Assembly: GCA_003663025.1 (NCBI GenBank)
Contig: QMZE01000004.1
Location: 1 to 41,854, forward strand
DNA length: 41,854 nucleotides
DNA from: Archaeoglobales archaeon
GTDB lineage: Archaea > Halobacteriota > Archaeoglobi > Archaeoglobales > Archaeoglobaceae
Reading direction: 5' to 3'
The position numbers and the translations under genes were made by a program. Every line of letters begins with the position of its first letter. The stretch's first letter is position 1. Of the stretch, positions 8,277 through 16,912 are shown piece by piece. A model generated the notes under the pieces. The model was not told the DNA's origin. It was given only the letters and a program-made list of their open reading frames with translations, and did not search any database.

Positions 8277-8796
8277 ATTGTAACCTGATTATTTTGTATT
8301 TCTCGCCTAAGAGGTTTTTTAGAGTTTCATAGTTGAAGTGTCTGTGGTGGAAGATTGATTTTAAGTTGTAAATTCTACATTTGTTTGATTCTTGCGCTAT
8401 CTGTCTTGGTGTTTTGTTTTCTATTATGCAGAGTTTCCATAGTGGCATGAATGGTCTGTATAAAGAAAGCCAGTTTTCTTCGTCTGGAACTGTTCCTACT
8501 ACTATTCTTGATACTCTTTCTGCTTCTTTTAAAACTTGTTTTGGATTTTCTACGTGTTCTAAAATTTCTGCTAGGATTGCGTAGTCGAATGATTTGTCCT
8601 TAAAGGGTAAATTGTGAGCGTCTGCTACTATGTTGTTGCCCCAATCGTTTATGTCTACTAGAACTAAGTTTGGAGGAAAGCCGTATCTTCGCCAGAGTAG
8701 GCAGTCTCCACTGCCTATGTCTATTATTTTCTTTTTAGTGTCTATTTGGCTGTAGAGCCATTCAAATCTATCAGATGGATAAGAGCGAGTAGCCAT
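8230..8796 (-). CDS. Class I SAM-dependent methyltransferase
   Basis: KKIIDIGSGDCLLWRR, VDINDWGNNIVADAHNLPFKDKSFDYAILAEILEHVENPKQVLKEAERV. Confidence 0.85.
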   Translation of the reverse strand: MATRSYPSDRFEWLYSQIDTKKKIIDIGSGDCLLWRRYGFPPNLVLVDINDWGNNIVADAHNLPFKDKSFDYAILAEILEHVENPKQVLKEAERVSRIVVGTVPDEENWLSLYRPFMPLWKLCIIENKTPRQIAQESNKCRIYNLKSIFHHRHFNYETLKNLLGEKYKIIRLQYEGWSFLCFKSSPLI

Positions 8797-9442
8797 TTTC
8801 GGTTAGTTTCAAGCCTTCTGCGTGGTGAGCTATTACTTCTGTATCTACAAAAATTTTCATTTTTAGTTCTCTTCTGACTCTTTCACAGAAAAAGAAGTCT
8901 TCTGAGAGTTCTTTATAGTATGATGGTATTTTTAGGCAGGAATCTTTTGTCCAGAGGAAGTATGGTAATTCGGGGTTTGATTTCTTTAGTAGAGTGAAGA
9001 CGTCTTTGTGAATTAAGCATAAGCCCATGCCTATGTAATATGCTTCAAACAAGCCTTTCGTGAAGGAGGAAACTTGTTGAATTTCGTTATTCTTGCGAAT
9101 CCATGCTGACCATAGGAAGCCTTTTTTCTTTGCTCTGTATAAGCCGCTTACTATTGGTAATCTGTGGCGTAAAAGTTTTAGTGCGAAATCTCTTGGTGGA
9201 ATGACATCTGAGTCTAGGAAAATTATCCATTCGGCATGCTTTGAACCTTCGTCTGCTAATATGTTTCTGCAGGCGTCTAATGGTCTGCCTCTGTTGAATA
9301 AAATTATAGATTCTGGAGGTAAGATTAACTCTCTCAATCTTAAAGCAAATTCTGTTGATACTTGCCCTACGTGGCAAATACAAAGGGCGCAGGAGTTCTG
9401 TTTAGCTAACTCCTGCGCCCTTATGTATTCCCACGCTGTCAT
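8771..9442 (-). CDS. GT-A-fold glycosyltransferase-like protein
   Basis: FNRGRPLDACRNILADEGSKHAEWIIFLDSDVIPP (DxD), LPIVSGLYRAKK. Confidence 0.75.
   Translation of the reverse strand: MTAWEYIRAQELAKQNSCALCICHVGQVSTEFALRLRELILPPESIILFNRGRPLDACRNILADEGSKHAEWIIFLDSDVIPPRDFALKLLRHRLPIVSGLYRAKKKGFLWSAWIRKNNEIQQVSSFTKGLFEAYYIGMGLCLIHKDVFTLLKKSNPELPYFLWTKDSCLKIPSYYKELSEDFFFCERVRRELKMKIFVDTEVIAHHAEGLKLTENGYSLLSI
9383..9422 (-). other. Perfect 15-bp inverted repeat (10-nt loop) near the 5' end of the GT-A gene
   Basis: AAGGGCGCAGGAGTT-ctgtttagct-AACTCCTGCGCCCTT, arms 9383-9397 and 9408-9422. Confidence 0.85.
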
Positions 9443-9968
9443 GCTACCACTATGTATCTGACTGCGTCGCCGTCTACTTCGGAGACTAAGCCTATCTTGT
9501 TAAGGTTGTCTATGTTTATAGCGACTGACTCGCCTGCTGCGAGTGGGTAGCCTTGTCTGAAGAGACGTTTGTGTCGCCTATATAGACTGTGCCTGAGTTT
9601 GTTGGTTCTGCTTTGACCAAAACTGTTCGGATTTCTGCACTACCTAAGACAACTGGTGAAGCGCCGCTTAAATTAGTTCCTGAGATTATAACTCTACCGT
9701 GGTTAAGCGATGTAGGAACTGCTGTTTTGACTGTCTGACCGCTGATTTTCGCAACTACTGTTTCTCCGCTGACTTTTGCTAAGACTGTTTCTCCACTGAT
9801 TTTGCCGATTACAGTTTCACCGCTAATCTTGCCGATTACAGTTTCTCCGCTGATTCTGGTGATTACTGTCTCGCCGCTGACTTTTGCGATTACTGTCTCG
9901 CCGCTGATTTTTGCGATTTCAAGCGAACCTGATGTTAATGGAGCTCCTGCTCCAAATATATCTACCAT
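9439..9968 (-). CDS. Fibre-like protein with 9-aa tandem repeats; C-terminus is encoded after an apparent -1 frameshift (the listed ORF 9516..9968 is the truncated reading)
   Basis: After about 9555 the -1 frame reads QGYPLAAGESVAINIDNLNKIGLVSEVDGDAVRYIVVA*, matching the C-terminus of the 10166..10579 product (KGYPLRPGETVALKTDNLNKIHASGAVGDKIRYIAIIG) and ending in an ATGA overlap with the next gene. Confidence 0.75.
9723..9911 (-). repeat. Seven in-frame 27-bp (9-aa) tandem repeats
   Basis: KISGETVIA KVSGETVIT RISGETVIG KISGETVIG KISGETVLA KVSGETVVA KISGQTVKT. Confidence 0.9.
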
Positions 9969-9985
9969 TTTACATCACCTCCTTT

Positions 9986-10153
9986 CTATTCTTTTCTCGC
10001 TCCTGCTTCTACTCCTAACCAGAGAGAACCTATTATCTTTATTATCTCTATTGCTTGCTCTGCTGGCAAGGAGCCTTTTATTAATGCTGTAAATGTTCCT
10101 ATTAAGATAATCCAGACTGCTATTCTACCTTTTGCGAAAAAAGATTCTAACAT
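9986..10153 (-). CDS. Small membrane protein (55 aa), holin-like in appearance
   Basis: MLESFFAKGRIAVWIILIGTFTALIKGSLPAEQAIEIIKIIGSLWLGVEAGARKE*; SD GGAGGTGATGAAAATG. Confidence 0.65.
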   Translation of the reverse strand: MLESFFAKGRIAVWIILIGTFTALIKGSLPAEQAIEIIKIIGSLWLGVEAGARKE

Positions 10154-10165
10154 TTTCATCACCTC

Positions 10166-10579
10166 CTATCCTATTATAGCTATGTATCTGATTTTGTCGC
10201 CTACTGCTCCTGATGCGTGAATTTTGTTTAAGTTATCTGTTTTTAGGGCTACTGTTTCGCCTGGTCTGAGAGGGTAGCCTTTTGTTACGTCTGCTTTTCC
10301 CGATGTTCCTATGTATGCGTCTTCTTTGTTTGTTGTTTCTGCTTTTATTAGGACTGCGATGATTTCGCCGCTTCCTATCGGTTGTGGTGTAGGATTTAGG
10401 TTTACGATGTCGTTGTCAAAGTCTTTTGCTTTTGTTGTTATGCCTGGTTCTGCTGTTAAAGGTATCCATTCGTTTGCTTGCTGGTCGTAGATGTATTGTC
10501 TGCTCTCTCTGAGTAACCAGGCTGTTTCTAGCGTGTTTATTGTTGTTGCAGATGCCACTGAAGAGCCTTTGTTGCCCAT
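10166..10579 (-). CDS. Virion/fibre-like protein, paralogous C-terminal domain with 9439..9968
   Basis: Shared VLIKAETTN...YIG...GYPLxxGExVAxxxDNLNKI...RYI domain. Confidence 0.7.
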   Translation of the reverse strand: MGNKGSSVASATTINTLETAWLLRESRQYIYDQQANEWIPLTAEPGITTKAKDFDNDIVNLNPTPQPIGSGEIIAVLIKAETTNKEDAYIGTSGKADVTKGYPLRPGETVALKTDNLNKIHASGAVGDKIRYIAIIG

Positions 10580-10601
10580 TTTATTAAAAATTTTCCTTTT
10601 T

Positions 10602-10615
10602 TATTTAAATAATTT
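10602..10615. promoter_or_regulatory. TATTTAAATAATTT element (copy 1), putative TATA box for 10166..10579
   Basis: AT-rich 10-bp palindrome TATTTAAATA about 22 bp upstream of a start codon without SD. Confidence 0.5.
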
Positions 10616-10627
10616 ATGCTTTTCTAA

Positions 10628-11068
10628 TTAAATAATTTTCTCTACGGTTATTTGCCCTTCTGTTTCAACGATTAGCACTCTCTCTTCTCTTACGCCTTCT
10701 GTTGTCTTTGTATAAGTGTATGCAAATGCGATTCTCGCAGATTCGTCTACTGACTCTATACGATATGCTATGATTGTGCCTGCAGTCTTAAGTTCTTCGA
10801 GCTTCTTTACCGCGGCAGCTCTAAACGTATTCGCTGATGTAAGAATAGGCTCTGAGCCTTCCCAAAATGCTTCTTCAGTTTCCGTCTGAGGATTGAAAAC
10901 CCAGGCATGAATAACTCTATACACGACAGCGTCTCCGTTCTTATACCACACAGCAACGTTTTTCTTCAAGCGCTCTGAAGAGACCGCTGAATCTGCTAAA
11001 CCCTCTGTGCGAACTATTACATCTTTATTTTTACTAAGCCATTCGTCAAACAGTTCTTTCCATTTCAT
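10628..11068 (-). CDS. Hypothetical protein
   Basis: 146-aa ORF, collinear in the structural cluster. Confidence 0.65.
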   Translation of the reverse strand: MKWKELFDEWLSKNKDVIVRTEGLADSAVSSERLKKNVAVWYKNGDAVVYRVIHAWVFNPQTETEEAFWEGSEPILTSANTFRAAAVKKLEELKTAGTIIAYRIESVDESARIAFAYTYTKTTEGVREERVLIVETEGQITVEKII

Positions 11069-11080
11069 TTCTTATAACAC

Positions 11081-12094
11081 CTAAGGAGTTTCTTCTGAGC
11101 CCATTGAAACGGAAGGCTCTGGAGAAACATACTTACGAACTAGAATCCAATCGTAATAGCAACCGTATGAACCTCCTATGATAAAATTAACAGTAGAAGA
11201 GTAGGTAGTATCTGTTACGCTATCTTTAAACTCTCCGTCTTCGTAATAACTTATCGTGCCGTCAGCAGCTCTTCTTACCTCAATCACATGCCAGTTTGTG
11301 TCAGCTGGAAGACCCGTGATGTTCAAGAGTCCTGTTACACTTCCATCATCAGAGCGGTCTATCCAAACTACTCCTCCTCCGTATCTCTTCACAAAATATC
11401 CATCATTCCCAGACTCAGTAGAATAAGTCCCAGTAGCAAGAATATCAACCCATATATCGTAACTATTATCCACAGTAGTTACTCGTGCTTTATACTTTGC
11501 AGCGATTTCTGCCTCTGAATTTGGCTTGTAGCATCTGCCTGGGTTATCTGATGTATATAGCGTTCCACCGCTCTCAGTGAAGGAGCCTAGCGAAACCGTC
11601 CAATCGAGAACACCATCTTCAAAATCATCAAATATAAGAAAAGTCGCATTACCATCGCTCGCGCTCGTAATCTGTGAATTTCCGTAATACATGTAGATAT
11701 CAACGCTTGAATTCGCAGGTATGGAAGGCACTTCTACCCATATCTTCGCGCTTTCATTAACAGAATCCCATTCCTCAATCCAATAATCTAGAAGATTTCC
11801 ATCGGCGTCGGTGAATCTTATGTCTTCGCCATTTGTTTGAGCATGCGCGAAATTAAAGTTTGAGCTGTTGAGTTCTATGAGGACTTGATAGTATGTTAAG
11901 TCTGTGCCTGATTGCTCTGCGATTGTGATTTTTCTTCTGTATTGGAAGCTCATAGAGTCTACGATAAAACCGAAAGGATAAAATAATTTCTCAAGCAGCA
12001 GTTCGCGTGAGAAACCGATATATATGTTTGGTTTCTCGAATGCTCTTTCTATTTTGAGTTTCTCTCTTAGAATACAAGAGGATAGAGCCTTCAT
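11081..12094 (-). CDS. DUF2341 / LamG-like (concanavalin-type) fibre or adhesin protein
   Basis: YRRKITIAEQSGTDLTYYQVLIELNSSNFNFAHAQTNGEDIRFTDADG...YWIEEWDSVNESAKIWVEVPSIPANSSVDIYMYYGN followed by a jelly-roll-like region. Confidence 0.75.
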   Translation of the reverse strand: MKALSSCILREKLKIERAFEKPNIYIGFSRELLLEKLFYPFGFIVDSMSFQYRRKITIAEQSGTDLTYYQVLIELNSSNFNFAHAQTNGEDIRFTDADGNLLDYWIEEWDSVNESAKIWVEVPSIPANSSVDIYMYYGNSQITSASDGNATFLIFDDFEDGVLDWTVSLGSFTESGGTLYTSDNPGRCYKPNSEAEIAAKYKARVTTVDNSYDIWVDILATGTYSTESGNDGYFVKRYGGGVVWIDRSDDGSVTGLLNITGLPADTNWHVIEVRRAADGTISYYEDGEFKDSVTDTTYSSTVNFIIGGSYGCYYDWILVRKYVSPEPSVSMGSEETP

Positions 12095-12702
12095 GTTAAT
12101 TGTAAGTAAATAACTAATTCGTTGCCTGATGTTGCTGGGTCTGTATAGACTTTTATTGCTAAGCCTGGGTTTGTAGCGTCAACTGCTGTTACTTCTGCTT
12201 CTATTTTGATACCGAGCTTGTCTCCACTGTTAAATGATGTAGAGGGTAACTCTGTAACTAATATTAAATCGTAATTAATTTCGCTTGTTGAGTTTGGTGC
12301 GTGTTCTGCGCCGTTGACTTTGGTTCCGCTGATTTCACTCCCGTTCTTCAGTAAAGATAGGTTTATTCTTCCTTTATCACTTTCGTTTGCTGCTGCTGTG
12401 TTCCACATTCCTATTTTCCCGAAAACCGCTACTTTACCGCTTAATATCATAGCGCATGGAATAACGATTTCGTAGGTTCTGTCTGCAACAGTGCCTGTTG
12501 TTGTGCTACTTCCTGAAAAGGAAGTTTCTGAAGTTTTCTTTAGATACGAAATGTCTGGAACTAATAAACGATTAGGCGTTGCTTGTTCGTCCGAGATTGC
12601 GAAGTAGTAGCCTGCGATGTCTGCTGGCATAGAAGCTACGATTGGGTCGAACGCTCCTATTTGTTTTGAGTTTGTGTCGATAAATGCGAACTTCTTAGTC
12701 AT
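12091..12702 (-). CDS. Beta-rich virion-associated protein
   Basis: 203-aa ORF, Thr/Ser-rich beta pattern, overlaps both neighbours. Confidence 0.65.
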   Translation of the reverse strand: MTKKFAFIDTNSKQIGAFDPIVASMPADIAGYYFAISDEQATPNRLLVPDISYLKKTSETSFSGSSTTTGTVADRTYEIVIPCAMILSGKVAVFGKIGMWNTAAANESDKGRINLSLLKNGSEISGTKVNGAEHAPNSTSEINYDLILVTELPSTSFNSGDKLGIKIEAEVTAVDATNPGLAIKVYTDPATSGNELVIYLQLT

Positions 12703-12866
12703 TCAAAACACCACCCAGCGTCTCCTACTATATGGTATCCATCGACCGAATCTGCGTCGTCAATCTTACCATTTATGTCTGCATCGTATAACTTGTTTTC
12801 TGCTCCTTCTGTCTTTAAGCGGTTCTTTATATACGACCATGAAGTTGGTTGGAAAATTTCTGTCAT
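12699..12866 (-). CDS. Stand-alone N-terminal fibre module (55 aa), partial duplicate of the 13215..13973 N-terminus
   Basis: MTEIFQPTSWSYIKNRLKTEGAENKLYDADINGKIDDADSVDGYHIVGDAGWCFE*; closely matches MTEIFQPTSWSYIKNRLKREGAENKLYDEDINGSID. Confidence 0.75.
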   Translation of the reverse strand: MTEIFQPTSWSYIKNRLKTEGAENKLYDADINGKIDDADSVDGYHIVGDAGWCFE

Positions 12867-12889
12867 TTCTCTTTTTCTTTTTATTTTTT

Positions 12890-12903
12890 TATTTAAATAA
12901 TTT
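12890..12903. promoter_or_regulatory. TATTTAAATAATTT element (copy 2), putative TATA box for 12699..12866
   Basis: About 24 bp upstream of a start codon without SD. Confidence 0.5.
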
Positions 12904-12909
12904 TGCTCT

Positions 12910-13245
12910 TTATAGCACAGCTAATGCTTCTTTGCTTTCTATAGCATCCGAAAGTTTTATTGTTTCTTCTAGGTAGCATCTGCTTTTCATAAAAGAGAGC
13001 CATTCTTCTAGTGTTTTCTTCTTTTCTAGTATTAAGACTTTGTTGTCTTGTATGCAACATGCGAATAATGCTGTGTTTGTCAATTTTGCTGTTTTCTGTT
13101 GCGCTAGAATTTCTGCTGTTGTTATGTAACTTGTTAGGTCTGGTTCGTAAGGTTCTCCTAGCGTGCCTTTTCCTTTCAGTTTGAGCTCTATGTATCTTCT
13201 GTGGACTTCGTCTTTTATTCGTAGATTATTACTACTGGCGCACAT
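12910..13245 (-). CDS. Hypothetical protein
   Basis: 111-aa ORF overlapping the upstream gene end. Confidence 0.6.
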   Translation of the reverse strand: MCASSNNLRIKDEVHRRYIELKLKGKGTLGEPYEPDLTSYITTAEILAQQKTAKLTNTALFACCIQDNKVLILEKKKTLEEWLSFMKSRCYLEETIKLSDAIESKEALAVL

Positions 13246-13973
13246 ACTCTTCCCTCTTGTGCTTCTGAAGTTGAGTCGTCGTATACTCTTATGCGAATTG
13301 ATTGTATTTGCGTTATTGCTGATTCTGATTCTTCGTATGAGCCTATGAACTCGCCGTCTCTATAGACTTCAAAGTAGTTGTTTCCTGTTATTTTTGCATA
13401 TATTTCTACTAGGTAATAGCGATTCGGAGATAAATCCACTGCTTCTGCTGCTAAGAATGTTGTGCTTCCTGCGACTGTTTTTGCTAATCTGAAATCGCTT
13501 AATGATGCTGGAGGAACTATTCTTATGTCGTAGAGGTCTGGTGGATTTACTAAGTTTGCTCCCGAGTCATCACAGATGTCTATTGCTATGTGGCGACAGG
13601 AAACTGCATTTAGGTTTGCTTTTATGTATGCTTTGTGTGCTGGAAAGTATAAGTCTGCGTATATGTATGAGTGTCCTGTTGATGTTGATGAACCGCCTAT
13701 TATCGTTAATTCTTTCGTTGTTGCTGAGATGTTTCCTGTAGTGTGTTCATGCTCGTCTACTGAGTTTAGTAGGTGTTTCATGCTTGAAGTTGCTACTAGG
13801 ATTTCTGGGTCGCTGAAGTTTTTTAAGAAGCGGTTTTTTACTCCTATGAGGTTTAGCTTGCTTATGTCTATACTCCCGTTTATGTCTTCGTCGTATAACT
13901 TGTTTTCCGCGCCTTCTCTTTTTAAGCGGTTTTTTATGTATGACCATGAAGTTGGTTGGAAAATTTCTGTCAT
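13215..13973 (-). CDS. Fibre-like protein with EF-hand-like DxDINGxID N-terminal module
   Basis: N-terminal module duplicated at 12699..12866; beta-rich C-terminal region with YFEVYRDGEFIGSY. Confidence 0.7.
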   Translation of the reverse strand: MTEIFQPTSWSYIKNRLKREGAENKLYDEDINGSIDISKLNLIGVKNRFLKNFSDPEILVATSSMKHLLNSVDEHEHTTGNISATTKELTIIGGSSTSTGHSYIYADLYFPAHKAYIKANLNAVSCRHIAIDICDDSGANLVNPPDLYDIRIVPPASLSDFRLAKTVAGSTTFLAAEAVDLSPNRYYLVEIYAKITGNNYFEVYRDGEFIGSYEESESAITQIQSIRIRVYDDSTSEAQEGRVCAPVVIIYE

Positions 13974-14206
13974 CTTCTTGGTAAAGGTAGGATTTCTTTT
14001 ATTTTCTGGAGTAGAGGTTTCTTCTTCGTTTCTATTGATTGCTCTAGTGATTCGAAGTCTTGTATGATTGAGTTGATTTCTTCGTCTTCTTCTGGTTCTA
14101 TAATTACTTCTTTTGAGCCGTCTGAGAGGATTATTCTTCTTGAGGTCTCTACTTCTATTTCTTCTATGTAACCTGCTGTTTTCCTTCTTACTGATATTTT
14201 CTTCAT
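13970..14206 (-). CDS. Hypothetical small acidic protein
   Basis: 78-aa ORF overlapping both neighbours. Confidence 0.6.
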   Translation of the reverse strand: MKKISVRRKTAGYIEEIEVETSRRIILSDGSKEVIIEPEEDEEINSIIQDFESLEQSIETKKKPLLQKIKEILPLPRR

Positions 14207-16404
14207 TTCAGCCTTAACCTTTCTTCTAGTCTTATGTATTTGTAAGTTGGGTGCATGAATACTGTTTTTTCGCCTTCTACTGCTTTTATTTGTATGCTTT
14301 TGTATCTTGCTTTTTCTATTGTTATTGTTTCGCCTGGTATTACATAAATTTCTGCTTTGCCGTTTTTGTCTGTATAGTATTCCTTTCCTAAGCTAAGGAT
14401 TCTTGCGTTTTCTATTGGTTTCAGTTCCGGTTTTGAGTCAATTGCGTCGTAGACGTAAATTGTCATTTGCGCTGGGTCTAAGTAGATGTCTTGTCGCCAG
14501 TTTGAGTATATGTCTCCTTCGTAGACTTTGCTTTTTGCGTAACCTTTTGCTGTCGCATATAGCTTGTAATGACCTGGAGGAACTATTTGTTCGTAGTAGC
14601 CGTTCTCGTCTGATACTGCTACGAATTCTCCGTCGTTTATCCAAATTAATGCGTTTGGTATAGGTTCGTTTGTTACTGAGTTATAAACGTAGCCGTAAAT
14701 TTTTCCGCCTTCTGAGTGAGCTAAAGCCCAAAAAACGAAGATTGCTTCGTAATAAAAGGTTGTTCCTGAGACTAGCAATAACTCTGATTCTATGCCTATT
14801 CTCGCTCTGTCGTCTATTATGTCTTTGTTTCCTGCTTTTACGTAGCCTTGGATTGTGTAGTAGCCTGGTGCTGACCAATATATTCTGTATTCTAGTTCTG
14901 AAGGAACTTGTATTAGGTAGAAGCCGTTTGTATCTGAGGTTGTTTGCGAGATTACGTTACCTGTTTCTTTCTCTACTGCTATTACGTTTGCATTTGGAAC
15001 TGGATTTCCGTAGATATCTACTGTTCTGCCTATTATTGTTATTGGCGGTGGAAATTCTATTTTGTCTGTTAAATGCAGCCATTCTGCTGTGTCTCCCGAT
15101 TCTCCACCTCCTGGCGAGTCTGGAGTAGGAGGTAGAGGATATTGACTTAAGGCTAAACGGTGTCTTAATTTTATTTGGTCTTTTAGATAGATTTTGATTC
15201 TGTCTTTGGTCTCATAATAAGAAGATGTATCTCCTTCGGTTGCTGAGCCAGAACCGCCTCTGCTTCCTGCTCTGCTGATTCTATATGTGTATATTGTTTT
15301 TTCTGTTCTCTCGTAATAATATTCTCTTTCTTCTGGAGGTTTGATTTCATCTGTAGAGTTCTCTGTGCGGAAGTTTCCTAGGAAGAATTTGAATTTTAGG
15401 TCTTTTTCTGCTGGACCGCTGATAGTGAATGCGAATGCTTCAAAGTCGCCTGGTCGTATGTCGCATTTGAAATGTATTTCTTCTCCCTCTTGGCGTATTT
15501 CTTCGTTTTCTTCAAATAAGCCTCTTTTATCTAAGCCTGGGAAATCTACTAATGAGATTGATGCACCTTCTAATGGAATTATGCCTCCTTCGATAGATGA
15601 GGCTGATTTAGTGCATTTTCCGTATAAGTCGCCGAAAAATAATAATGCTGTTACTGTTCTTATGCCGTCTTTTACTTTGTCATCTATGCCGTAAATTTTT
15701 ACTACATGACCGTATTGGTTGCATATTCTTTCTATAAAGCACCAAACTGTTATAGGGTAGATAACGAAGTTTTGATAGTAGTCAGAATGAATTTCTACTT
15801 TCGCTATTGTTACTGTGTAGCCTTCTTTGAGTGCTAGTAAGACGTATTCGCCTTCTGGAACACCTAGGAAGTAGTAGTAACCGTCTGAATCTGTGTGAGT
15901 GTATATTATGTTTTTTCTTGGTTCTACGGAGCATAAATGAACTGTTGCGTCTGCTAACGGTTCTTCTGGTGAAGTTGATTGATAAACGTAACCGTCTAAT
16001 ACGTATGCTCCTGCTAGTGTTTGTTGAGTTCTTAATAAATCTATTAAGCCTAGTGTTTCTCCGTAAACATATTTGAAGTATGGAACATCTACGAAAGACA
16101 GAGTTTCTGAAAGTAATTCTATGTATAGCGGTATTGCTAATTTAATTTTGTCTTTTAATGAAATTTCTTCGTAGAAAGGTATAAATACCGCTACTGTGTC
16201 TGTTAACGAGAGTAATTCTTGCGCTTGGAAAGACGCTGGTGTTTCTTGCGTTGATAAAGGTAATAGCTTGTATAATATCTCTACGCGCTTTTTCTCTCGA
16301 GAAGCTAAGGAAGATAACGGTAATAGATTGTATGTCGCTTCTAAACTTACTTTCTGTTGAACCTTTATCTCTACCGCAGGTTGTAAATCGTATACGAAGG
16401 TCAT
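14203..16404 (-). CDS. Large fibre/adhesin-like protein with about four carboxypeptidase-regulatory-like domains
   Basis: GYVYQSTSPEEPLADATVHL...TDSDGYYYFLGVPEGEYVLLALKEGY; GRTVDIYGNPVPNANVIAVE...TSDTNGFYLIQVP; GYVYNSVTNEPIPNALIWI...VSDENGYYEQIVPPGHYKLYATAKGY. Confidence 0.8.
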   Translation of the reverse strand: MTFVYDLQPAVEIKVQQKVSLEATYNLLPLSSLASREKKRVEILYKLLPLSTQETPASFQAQELLSLTDTVAVFIPFYEEISLKDKIKLAIPLYIELLSETLSFVDVPYFKYVYGETLGLIDLLRTQQTLAGAYVLDGYVYQSTSPEEPLADATVHLCSVEPRKNIIYTHTDSDGYYYFLGVPEGEYVLLALKEGYTVTIAKVEIHSDYYQNFVIYPITVWCFIERICNQYGHVVKIYGIDDKVKDGIRTVTALLFFGDLYGKCTKSASSIEGGIIPLEGASISLVDFPGLDKRGLFEENEEIRQEGEEIHFKCDIRPGDFEAFAFTISGPAEKDLKFKFFLGNFRTENSTDEIKPPEEREYYYERTEKTIYTYRISRAGSRGGSGSATEGDTSSYYETKDRIKIYLKDQIKLRHRLALSQYPLPPTPDSPGGGESGDTAEWLHLTDKIEFPPPITIIGRTVDIYGNPVPNANVIAVEKETGNVISQTTSDTNGFYLIQVPSELEYRIYWSAPGYYTIQGYVKAGNKDIIDDRARIGIESELLLVSGTTFYYEAIFVFWALAHSEGGKIYGYVYNSVTNEPIPNALIWINDGEFVAVSDENGYYEQIVPPGHYKLYATAKGYAKSKVYEGDIYSNWRQDIYLDPAQMTIYVYDAIDSKPELKPIENARILSLGKEYYTDKNGKAEIYVIPGETITIEKARYKSIQIKAVEGEKTVFMHPTYKYIRLEERLRLK

Positions 16405-16910
16405 ACTGTAGTTTTAAATTTGAATGATACTTCCAAAAAACCTCCAGAAGGAACTGTCGCTGGAGACACTTCTCTTGCTATCAAGAAGTAATAGCCTTTT
16501 ATTTTTGCTATTAAACCAAATTCATTTACATTTATGTCTTCATCTGTTTGGTTCGATAAACTCCTCGCTACTTCTAATTCTATTATGTTTCCGCTCACCA
16601 CGACATCCTTTACTTGTGTAGAGTAATAATACAACTGACCCGATGATGTTCCATGTGAAATTTTATTTATATAATAATCGTATGGAGATACAGGTATATC
16701 AGAAGTTCCAACTACTATGCCAAAATCTATATTGCCTTCTGGAGAATCTACCTCCATAGCCGCCGAAACAGAATATGAATAAGTGCCCTTTCCTCCCTTG
16801 GTATATAGCGCTGGATTTATAGTTCTAGATGTTCCAGTAACGTCTTTTAAGCTCTCGCTCCTCCTATCGAAGAGATATGCTAAGTATCGGTAATAGTTTT
16901 CTAGGAGCAT
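16401..16910 (-). CDS. Fibre/tail-type structural protein, GTSD family (paralogue 1)
   Basis: FGIVVGTSDIPVSPYDYYINKI...NEFGLIAKIKGYYFLIAREVSPATVPSGGFLEVSFKFKT. Confidence 0.7.
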   Translation of the reverse strand: MLLENYYRYLAYLFDRRSESLKDVTGTSRTINPALYTKGGKGTYSYSVSAAMEVDSPEGNIDFGIVVGTSDIPVSPYDYYINKISHGTSSGQLYYYSTQVKDVVVSGNIIELEVARSLSNQTDEDINVNEFGLIAKIKGYYFLIAREVSPATVPSGGFLEVSFKFKTTV

Positions 16911-16912
16911 TT

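Noticed and set aside
9545-9570. Definite programmed ribosomal frameshift
   Set aside because: No X XXY YYZ slippery site; the hairpin at 9383-9422 is too far downstream to act as a classical stimulator. Kept only as an unresolved frameshift.
9723-9911. Possible CRISPR array (regular 27-bp repeats)
   Set aside because: Repeats are contiguous, in-frame, without spacers, and encode a 9-aa protein repeat.
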